NCBI GenBank assembly: GCA_030618325.1
Contig: JAUXDP010000093.1
Location: forward strand, 1 to 10,762
Reading direction: 5' to 3'
DNA length: 10,762 nt
DNA from: Methylococcaceae bacterium
GTDB lineage: Bacteria > Pseudomonadota > Gammaproteobacteria > Methylococcales > Methylomonadaceae
Shown: piece after piece, positions 1 through 5,184 of the stretch
How positions within the stretch are numbered: the first letter of the stretch is position 1
Layout of the letters: each line of letters opens with the position of its first letter
Notes under the pieces: model-generated
What the model was told of the DNA's origin: nothing
The model's database searches: none
Seen by the model: the letters and a program-made list of their open reading frames with translations, nothing else
Program-made: the position numbers and the translations under genes

Positions 1-1035
1 CGTATTTGTAACCATTGTATTAATCCGGCTTGTGTGGCTTCTTGTCCTTCTGGTTCATTATATAAGCGTGAAGAAGATGGCATCGTCTTGGTTGACCAGG
101 ATAAATGCCGTGGCTGGCGCATGTGTATCAGTGCCTGCCCGTACAAAAAAATGTTCTTCAACTGGGAATCAGGAAAGGCTGAAAAATGTACCGCTTGTTA
201 TCCACGGGTTGAATCCGGTTTGCCGACTGTTTGTTCCGAGTCTTGTGTAGGCAGAATTCGTTATAACGGCATTATGTTGTACGATGCTGACCGCATTGAA
301 GAACTGGCATCAGTTCCTGATGATCAGGATTTGTACCAGGCCCAACTGGATTTATTTCTAGATCCGAATGACCCGGAAGTCATTAAACAAGCAAAAATAG
401 ATGGTATTCCTGAGTCATGGCTGGAAGCGGCCCAACAATCGCCGATTTATAAAATGGCGGTAGACTGGAAAGTTGCCTTCCCGTTACATCCTGAATATCG
501 TACCATGCCGATGGTCTGGTATGTGCCACCTTTGTCACCGGTACAAGCACAAATTGATCAAGGCAATCTGGAAACAGCTCCTGATGGCGCTATCCCCAAA
601 ATTGAAACCTTACGTTTGCCCGTTCAATATCTGGCCAACATGCTGACAGCGGGAAAAGAGGAACCTATTGTTCTGGCGTTAAAACGCATGATTGCAATGC
701 GCAGTTTCTACCGTTCATTGAATGTGGATGGTAAAACCGATCTGGCTGTATTGAAAGAAGTGGGTCTGGATGAAATGGAGGTTCGTGAAATGTATCGTTA
801 TATGGCCTTAGCTAACTACGAAGATCGGTTCGTTATTCCAACCAGCCACGAAGAGTTGCGCCATGAAGATTTTCATAGCTTCCAGGGTGACAACGGCTTC
901 AGCTTTGGCAATGATGGTTGCAGTATCAGCCCGAATGCTTCTATATTCCCAGATCGACGTAAAAAAACTGAGGATGTACTGGAGTTTGTCCGATTCCATC
1001 CTGCTGCAAAACGCTCTGATGGAGAAAAGGCATGA
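1..1035 (+). CDS. narH: Respiratory nitrate reductase beta subunit NarH (5' end outside window)
   Basis: This is the iron-sulfur electron-transfer subunit of membrane-bound nitrate reductase. It passes electrons from the hemes of NarI to the molybdenum centre of NarG on the cytoplasmic face. The frame is open from base 1 and gives 344 residues. The Cys sets fit E. coli NarH numbering with a constant offset of 181: window residues 3, 6, 11 and 15 (CxxCxxxxCxxxC), then CRGWRMC at 36-42 with Cys46, then Cys63, 66, 78 and 82. Trp39 in CRGWRMC matches the Trp that replaces a Cys at the [3Fe-4S] cluster in E. coli NarH. About 181 N-terminal residues are therefore missing because the window starts inside the gene, not because of damage. 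The stop codon overlaps the narJ start (ATGA), which indicates translational coupling. narG should lie just upstream. Confidence 0.97.
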   Translation, partial: RICNHCINPACVASCPSGSLYKREEDGIVLVDQDKCRGWRMCISACPYKKMFFNWESGKAEKCTACYPRVESGLPTVCSESCVGRIRYNGIMLYDADRIEELASVPDDQDLYQAQLDLFLDPNDPEVIKQAKIDGIPESWLEAAQQSPIYKMAVDWKVAFPLHPEYRTMPMVWYVPPLSPVQAQIDQGNLETAPDGAIPKIETLRLPVQYLANMLTAGKEEPIVLALKRMIAMRSFYRSLNVDGKTDLAVLKEVGLDEMEVREMYRYMALANYEDRFVIPTSHEELRHEDFHSFQGDNGFSFGNDGCSISPNASIFPDRRKKTEDVLEFVRFHPAAKRSDGEKA

Positions 1036-1559
1036 TTCCAGTTTATAAGATACTTTCGGTATTACTGGAATATCCTAGTAAAGAAATGGCTGCAAGTTGG
1101 GATGACATCAAACAAGCCATCTCAGCTCAGGATGACCTGCCTGCGGAGGATAAACAACGATTAGCCGAGTTTACTGATTGGGCATCAACCATGTCTTTAA
1201 CAAAGTTGCAAGCTGAATATGTCAACACCTTTGATATGACCGCAGATAACTCGCTTTATCTTACGTATCATTTATTTGATGAGCAAGATAGAGATAGAGG
1301 TCCTGCGCTTATTCAGCTATCAGAACTTTACAAGTCAACAGGCTTTGAAATTGGTGACGGCGAACTTCCAGATTATTTACCGTTAATTATGGAATTTGTC
1401 TCTACGATGGACGATTTGCACAGTGCTCAATCGTTTTTACAACAAACAGCACAAGCAGCTGACATTATTGCCAGTAACCTTGAGAAAAAAGAAAGCCCAT
1501 ACGCACCGCTGGTCAGATTGGTGGAGCATCATGGTCACCTCACCGATATTGCTGCATAA
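1032..1559 (+). CDS. narJ: Nitrate reductase assembly chaperone NarJ (delta subunit)
   Basis: NarJ is the cytoplasmic chaperone that holds apo-NarGH until molybdenum cofactor and Fe-S insertion is complete; it is not part of the final enzyme. The start overlaps the narH stop by 4 bases and is preceded by a ggag-rich site at 1021-1030. Family features are the N-terminal LLEYPS segment, a QAEYVNTFD-like motif near residue 60, the DRGPALIQL segment near residue 90 and ELPDYLPL near residue 111, which is the best conserved NarJ/TorD-family motif. At 175 residues it is clearly shorter than E. coli NarJ (236); the match ends near the KKESPYAPLVRL helix and the usual acidic C-terminal tail is absent. 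The stop lies 6 bases before a repeat cluster that fills the whole gap to narI, so the tail may have been lost there, or this lineage may simply have a short NarJ. Confidence 0.93.
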   Translation: MIPVYKILSVLLEYPSKEMAASWDDIKQAISAQDDLPAEDKQRLAEFTDWASTMSLTKLQAEYVNTFDMTADNSLYLTYHLFDEQDRDRGPALIQLSELYKSTGFEIGDGELPDYLPLIMEFVSTMDDLHSAQSFLQQTAQAADIIASNLEKKESPYAPLVRLVEHHGHLTDIAA

Positions 1560-1565
1560 GTTATG

Positions 1566-1742
1566 ACAGATAACATCCCTCTAAGAACCTGTTCAAGATC
1601 TACTGCGCCGCTGCCATTTGCGGTTGGGCGGTGCTCGAAATCCTCATTTACTCCATGTAAACTCCGGTTTCTGCGCTCCGTCCGCCCACAACTGACAGCG
1701 GCTCGTGACGATCTTGAACAGATTCTAAGGGATGTTATCTGT
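1566..1742. repeat. REP-like palindrome copy 1, split by an inserted element
   Basis: The left arm (1566-1580, acagataacatccct) and right arm (1728-1742, agggatgttatctgt) are perfect 15-base inverted repeats. They match the arms of the three intact copies further along. They are separated by a 139-bp element plus a duplicated CTAAG (1581-1585 and 1725-1729). Removing the element and one CTAAG rebuilds a perfect 33-bp palindrome with loop cta. The second base pair is C-G here but G-C in copies 2 and 3, so both arms changed together. It begins 6 bases after the narJ stop. Confidence 0.85.
1586..1724. mobile_element. 139-bp MITE-like palindromic element nested in REP copy 1
   Basis: The ends are 15-base terminal inverted repeats with one mismatch: aacctgttcaagatc at the left and the complement of aatctgttcaagatc at the right. 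The flanks carry a 5-base direct repeat CTAAG, which is 6 bases (TCTAAG) if the shared terminal T is counted. Pairing continues inward imperfectly (gccgctg and gggcgg blocks on both sides) to an apex tttac-tccat-gtaaa at 1647-1661, almost at the midpoint, so the whole element is one long dyad. It is visibly more GC-rich than its surroundings and holds no convincing gene. The frame open across it (1563-1763) has no family features. These are properties of a non-autonomous miniature inverted-repeat element moved by a transposase encoded elsewhere; the family is not identified. Confidence 0.75.
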
Positions 1743-1771
1743 GCCAAATTAAAATATATTTAGGTATCGCT

Positions 1772-2467
1772 ATGAACTTAACAAATTTACTCTTTGGAAT
1801 ATTTCCCTACATCGCCTTGACCACTTTTGTAGTGGGCAGTTTGGTTCGGTTTGATCGGGAACAATACACTTGGAAAGCGGATTCCAGTCAATTTTTTGAG
1901 CCAGAACTATTACGCAAAGGCAGTATTCTATTCCACATCGGTGTGCTCGCTTTATTCTTCGGCCATTTTGCCGGATTGGTTACGCCCCACTCCTGGTTTT
2001 TAGGCATGGGCATTTCCGACATGGGGCATCAATATATTGCCATCATTCTGGGCGCTGTCTTCGGTAGCATCTGTATGATGGGCGGTGTCATTCTTTGGAA
2101 GCGTCGCATGTATAACCCAAGGGTTCGAGCAAACAGCCGGTTTATGGATATTTTTATCCTAGATTGGATTCTGGTCACTTTGGCAGTCGGCTTAATCACC
2201 ATTCCAGTATCGTTATATCACGCCATTAGTGGAGATGCTTCAACTATGATCATGCTCGCGGAGTGGGTACAGGGTATGTTGGTGTTTAATGCCGACCCAC
2301 AGTTACTTGATGATGTAGGATTCATCTATAAACTACACCTATTCTTAGGTATGTCGGTGTTCTTTTTATTTCCTTTTACACGTCTAGTACATGTTTGGAG
2401 TGCGCCGCTAAGTTATATCGTCAGGCCCTATCAACTCGTTCGCACTAAATACGTCAAACAGAGATAA
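1772..2467 (+). CDS. narI: Respiratory nitrate reductase gamma subunit NarI (diheme cytochrome b)
   Basis: NarI is the membrane anchor that oxidises quinol and passes electrons through two b hemes to NarH. The 231-residue product is close to E. coli NarI (225) and has five hydrophobic segments, roughly at residues 4-24, 50-70, 87-109, 127-150 and 184-208. The four heme-ligand histidines are in place: His55 and His65 (FHIGVLALFFGH) and His189 and His207 (KLHLFLGMS and RLVHVWSAP), against 56, 66, 187 and 205 in E. coli. The C-terminus (VRPYQLVRTKY) is intact. The start has taggt 6 bases upstream. The gene is separated from narJ by 212 bases made up mostly of a repeat and an inserted element, an unusual gap inside a nar operon. 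Its last two codons and stop lie inside REP copy 2. Confidence 0.96.
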   Translation: MNLTNLLFGIFPYIALTTFVVGSLVRFDREQYTWKADSSQFFEPELLRKGSILFHIGVLALFFGHFAGLVTPHSWFLGMGISDMGHQYIAIILGAVFGSICMMGGVILWKRRMYNPRVRANSRFMDIFILDWILVTLAVGLITIPVSLYHAISGDASTMIMLAEWVQGMLVFNADPQLLDDVGFIYKLHLFLGMSVFFLFPFTRLVHVWSAPLSYIVRPYQLVRTKYVKQR

Positions 2468-2492
2468 CATCCCTTGAAGGGATGTTATCTCT
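2460..2492. repeat. REP-like palindrome copy 2 (narI 3' end)
   Basis: This is a perfect palindrome with 15-base arms agagataacatccct / agggatgttatctct around loop tga. The left arm includes the final two sense codons and the TAA stop of narI. The right arm ends 12 bases before the RAYT start. It has no T-run behind it on the + strand, so it is a poor intrinsic terminator in that direction, but it would form a strong hairpin in RNA. Confidence 0.92.
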
Positions 2493-2504
2493 AAATATCA
2501 GTAT

Positions 2505-3068
2505 ATGGACAATGTACCGTTAATAACAGGTGAGTTTTATCACCTGTTCAACAGAGCCAATAGCCATACAGATAAATTATTTTACCAAGACCGGAATTTC
2601 AAATACTTCTTACAGCAATGGGGGTATTTTTTAGGTAGATATCTGGAAATATGGTGTTATTGCCTAATACCTAACCACTTTCATTTTTTGGTTCGTGTAA
2701 AAGAAAATGATAACCGCACCATTATGCAGTCCTGGAGAAAGTTTTCGATCGGTTACACGCTTGCAATTAATAAACAAGAAAAAAGACGTGGCAGTCTTTT
2801 CCAGGAACATCCGAAGCGATTGCATATAAAGTCTGAGACACATTTATTAGAGCTGATTCGTTATATCCACAACAACCCCGTTCATCATTCTCTGACTACC
2901 AAACCGGAGCAGTGGCAATACAGCTCATATAGAGCAATGTTATGTGATGCTCACACCAGAGTTGAACGAACCAAAGTTTTACACCTGTTTGGTGATGTAA
3001 ATACCTTCATTCAATTTCACCAACAATCAAATAGTCATCACAATATTGAATATTGTGTAGCCGAATAA
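2505..3068 (+). CDS. REP-associated tyrosine transposase (Y1/IS200-like HUH family)
   Basis: RAYTs are single-strand DNA endonucleases related to IS200/IS605 TnpA that cut and join at REP palindromes; they are usually single-copy, domesticated genes. The 187-residue protein has the family pattern: an N-terminal YHLFNRANS segment (12-20), the metal-binding HUH motif in IPNHFHFL (His58 and His60), a GSLFQ segment (96-100), and RYIHNNPV (119-126), where Tyr120 is the likely nucleophile, followed by WQYSSYRAML. All catalytic elements appear intact, so the enzyme may be active. The start is the ATG at 2505; no good ribosome binding site precedes it, suggesting weak expression. It is flanked closely by palindrome copies 2 and 3. 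It runs with the nar genes and could be read from the same transcript. Confidence 0.9.
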   Translation: MDNVPLITGEFYHLFNRANSHTDKLFYQDRNFKYFLQQWGYFLGRYLEIWCYCLIPNHFHFLVRVKENDNRTIMQSWRKFSIGYTLAINKQEKRRGSLFQEHPKRLHIKSETHLLELIRYIHNNPVHHSLTTKPEQWQYSSYRAMLCDAHTRVERTKVLHLFGDVNTFIQFHQQSNSHHNIEYCVAE

Positions 3069-3071
3069 CCA

Positions 3072-3104
3072 AGAGATAACATCCCTCCAAGGGATGTTAT
3101 CTCT
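3072..3104. repeat. REP-like palindrome copy 3 (RAYT gene 3' end)
   Basis: This is a perfect palindrome with arms agagataacatccct / agggatgttatctct and loop cca, starting 3 bases after the RAYT stop. On the + strand the stem is followed by attttt (3105-3110), so it could act as a partial intrinsic terminator between the RAYT gene and the hemerythrin gene, whose start is 24 bases further on. Confidence 0.92.
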
Positions 3105-3128
3105 ATTTTTACAAACCCTGGAGATACA

Positions 3129-3656
3129 ATGGAATTCAAATACGCAGACCCAGTAACAGATTTTTCAAATGGATTGGTCGTATTGAAAACCTACCACGAG
3201 GATTTTCTTGTTAGAGGCGTTAAATTATTAGACTTAGTTAACGAAATCAAGCAGCAAGGAATGAATGAGTCGTTAGCTAACCAATGTGCAGCAGTGTTAT
3301 GCCATTTTGGCCATGCCAATAATTTACATCATCAGGACGAAGAGCAAGCTCTATTTCCTCTATTATTAGGTCAATCGATATTAATAGACGGTATGATAGA
3401 GCGGTTAATGATGGATCATGAGGAGATCGAAAAATCCTGGGCGCTGTTGGCTGAGCAATTAAGCAGTCCGGAACAAATCAAAGATTATTATCAATTGATA
3501 CATTTGGCAGAAGATTTTGAAAAAATTCACCGGGAACATTTAACTCGTGAAGATGAAGATTTTTCTCCCAAAGCTAAAGACATTTTAAGTTCTGAGCAAA
3601 TACAGCAGGCCGGCAAAAAAATGGCTGAACTGAGGCATTTAAAAACCCAAGATTAA
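3129..3656 (+). CDS. Hemerythrin HHE-domain protein
   Basis: This is a cytoplasmic four-helix-bundle protein of 175 residues with a probable non-heme di-iron site. There is no signal peptide. Candidate iron ligands are spaced as in the hemerythrin family: His23 (YHEDF), His67/His68 with Glu72 (LHHQDEEQALFP), His97 (MDHEEI) and His137 with Glu141 (HREHLTREDEDF). Such proteins bind O2, or bind NO and repair nitrosative damage (YtfE/NorA types), but this one lacks the extra N-terminal ScdA-like domain of YtfE. The start has ggaga at 3120-3124. Its position on the same strand after narI, with only a RAYT unit between, suggests a role in nitrate respiration, either handling NO made from nitrite or sensing O2. 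That role is inferred from context. The stop directly abuts REP copy 4. Confidence 0.85.
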   Translation: MEFKYADPVTDFSNGLVVLKTYHEDFLVRGVKLLDLVNEIKQQGMNESLANQCAAVLCHFGHANNLHHQDEEQALFPLLLGQSILIDGMIERLMMDHEEIEKSWALLAEQLSSPEQIKDYYQLIHLAEDFEKIHREHLTREDEDFSPKAKDILSSEQIQQAGKKMAELRHLKTQD

Positions 3657-3689
3657 AAAGATAACATCCCTTCAAGGGATGTTATCTCT
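3657..3689 (-). terminator. REP-like palindrome copy 4, between convergent hemerythrin and narK genes
   Basis: The core arms agataacatccct / agggatgttatct (3659-3671 and 3675-3687) pair perfectly around loop tca. One mismatch lies further out. Read on the minus strand the stem is followed at once by five T residues (complement of 3655-3659), which makes it a good intrinsic terminator for narK, whose stop is 7 bases away. It starts on the base after the hemerythrin stop and may also protect or end that transcript. It belongs to the same family as the other three palindromes. Confidence 0.75.
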
Positions 3690-3696
3690 ATGTCCA

Positions 3697-5010
3697 CTAT
3701 TTTTCTTCCGAAGGCTCCAGCATTTCAGGTAATGACTTCGGTCCGCGTAACTCTGGGTGCAGTTTTCTATCAGACAGAATAATCGCCGTATGCATCCACA
3801 CCAGGGAAATGGCCACGATAACAAACAACAGCATAAAGCAGCTAGTCCAAATTCCGATCACGTCGTTCATTAAACCAAAACAGATGGGTAATATAAATCC
3901 ACCCAAACCGCCGATCATACCGACCAAGCCTCCGACAGCACCCACATGATCTGGGTAATAAACTGGAATATGTTTGTACACGGCCGCTTTGCCTAAAGAC
4001 ATAAAAAACCCCAGGAAAATAGTTAAAATAACAAACGGGACTAGACCTATGGCAATAGTAAAGTGAATCGGGCCTTCTATTCCATGTACTTTATATTCAG
4101 TAGCAGGATAAGACAGAAAAAATAGACAAATCAGGCAACTGATAAAAGTGATATACATCACCGTTCTAGCACCCATTTTGTCTGACATCCAGCCACCTAA
4201 CGCCCTGAATATGCTACCCGGTAGTGCATAACAGGCTGCTAGCATACCAGCGGTAGCTATTTCCAGACCATACATTCCCATATAATATCGAGGTAACCAA
4301 AGTGCAAGTGCGACATATGCACCGAATACGAAAAAATAATAGGTGGCAAAGCGCCAGACGCGAAGATGCTTTAATGGCTCCAATTGCATTAATGCCGGTT
4401 TTACTTTTTCGCCCCGCTCTTTTCTTGCCTTAGTTGCAGGATCTTCTTGTGTTAAAAACCAAAAAATAAATGCCATAACAAGCAGTATGACTGCATAAAT
4501 TTTGGCTACATTCTCCCAGCCGTAAGCGACTAACAAAAAAGGTGCACCAAAGTTGGTTATTGCTGCTCCCACGTTCCCCATGCCAAATATGCCCAATGCA
4601 GTTCCCTGGCGATCTGTTTCGTACCAACGAGAAACATAAGCAATCCCTACAGCAAATGAGCCTCCTGCCAAGCCAACACCTAAAGCAGCAAGTAAATACA
4701 TCGGATATGTCGATACCGTAGATAATAACCAGACAGCTACAGACGTTGTGAGCATTAAGCAAAAGTAAACAATACGACCCCCGTATTGATCCGTCCAGAT
4801 ACCCAGGAATATCCGGCTTAATGAACCTGTTAATATTGGTGTAGCAACCAATAAACCAAACTGGGTATCGTTGAGACCCAGATTTTGTTTGATTTTTATA
4901 CCAATAATCGAAAATATGGTCCAAACCGCAAAACACACAGTAAAAGCTACAGTGCTAACGGCAAGACTTTTTGTTTGTTGGCCGGTACTAATACCGTCAA
5001 GCTCATTCAT
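3697..5010 (-). CDS. narK: Nitrate/nitrite transporter, NarK family (MFS)
   Basis: This is an inner-membrane major facilitator protein of 437 residues with about 12 predicted membrane segments, moving nitrate in and/or nitrite out for the Nar enzyme. Family signatures are the two glycine-rich nitrate-signature stretches (GGSFAVGIAYVSRWY at 116-130 and GGLVGMIGGLGGFILP at 360-375). Also present are an Arg in GSLSRIFLG (Arg66) and one in GSIFRALGGW (Arg269), which correspond to the substrate-binding arginines of the family. The start is well supported by AGGAAGG three bases upstream of the ATG. It lies on the strand opposite to narHJI and converges with them, so it has its own promoter in the 174-base region up to 5184. 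Whether it is the proton-symport (NarK1) or antiport (NarK2) type cannot be decided by eye. Confidence 0.93.
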   Translation of the reverse strand: MNELDGISTGQQTKSLAVSTVAFTVCFAVWTIFSIIGIKIKQNLGLNDTQFGLLVATPILTGSLSRIFLGIWTDQYGGRIVYFCLMLTTSVAVWLLSTVSTYPMYLLAALGVGLAGGSFAVGIAYVSRWYETDRQGTALGIFGMGNVGAAITNFGAPFLLVAYGWENVAKIYAVILLVMAFIFWFLTQEDPATKARKERGEKVKPALMQLEPLKHLRVWRFATYYFFVFGAYVALALWLPRYYMGMYGLEIATAGMLAACYALPGSIFRALGGWMSDKMGARTVMYITFISCLICLFFLSYPATEYKVHGIEGPIHFTIAIGLVPFVILTIFLGFFMSLGKAAVYKHIPVYYPDHVGAVGGLVGMIGGLGGFILPICFGLMNDVIGIWTSCFMLLFVIVAISLVWMHTAIILSDRKLHPELRGPKSLPEMLEPSEEK

Positions 5011-5092
5011 TTTCCTTCCTCGTGATTTATTTTAGAATAATATAATTATAATTGAAAACCACATAATTTGTATCGTTATAGTTTAGTGCTTG

Positions 5093-5115
5093 AGTATGTG
5101 AATACATCACATACT
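5093..5115. promoter_or_regulatory. 23-bp dyad in the narK / 5185 divergent intergenic region
   Basis: Perfect 9-base arms agtatgtga / tcacatact flank the 5-base spacer ataca. This resembles a CRP/FNR-superfamily site (TGTGA...TCACA) but the spacer is one base shorter than the E. coli CRP consensus. It lies about 65-75 bases upstream of AT-rich -10-like boxes for narK (minus strand, around 5037-5050) that have no recognisable -35, which would fit an activator-dependent promoter. It could equally serve the divergent gene at 5185. The binding protein is unknown. Confidence 0.4.
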
Positions 5116-5184
5116 TTAGCTTCTGATTTTGGTAGATTGAATTCATGTCCTTATTAAGATGCTGATCTGGCACGAGGTGTTACT

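Larger units (their letters stand above)
2460..3104 (+). mobile_element. RAYT gene bracketed by two identical-arm palindromes
   Basis: REP copies 2 and 3 have identical 15-base arms and lie on either side of the RAYT gene, 12 and 3 bases from its ends. A RAYT gene flanked by REPs is the usual arrangement of this family and points to these palindromes as its substrate. No obvious target-site duplication flanks the unit. It sits between narI and the hemerythrin gene, which suggests it was inserted into an older narI-hemerythrin junction. Confidence 0.6.

Noticed and set aside
1..1035. narH as a truncated pseudogene
   Set aside because: The frame is open from the first base and all Cys ligands fit E. 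coli numbering with a constant offset, so it is only cut by the window edge.
1563..1763. Open frame of 66 codons between narJ and narI (and one on the opposite strand, 1535-1747)
   Set aside because: Both lie across the palindromic element and REP arms, have no family features, and mirror each other as expected from an inverted repeat.
1566..3689. CRISPR array (regularly recurring short repeats)
   Set aside because: Copies are about 600-900 bases apart, separated by real genes, and are self-complementary; there are no spacers or cas genes.
1566..3689. DNA-uptake signal sequence pairs, as in Neisseria or Pasteurellaceae
   Set aside because: Paired inverted copies at gene ends look similar, but I saw no single unpaired arm inside genes, the arm differs from known uptake motifs, and a RAYT gene is present. 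It remains testable by a genome count.
4430..4936. 168-codon open frame on the minus strand inside narK
   Set aside because: It is an out-of-frame shadow of narK, with Cys- and Trp-rich composition and no domain pattern.
5093..5115. Canonical CRP or FNR site
   Set aside because: The spacer between TGTGA and TCACA is 5 bases rather than 6, and no TTGAT-N4-ATCAA pattern is present, so it is reported only as an unidentified dyad.
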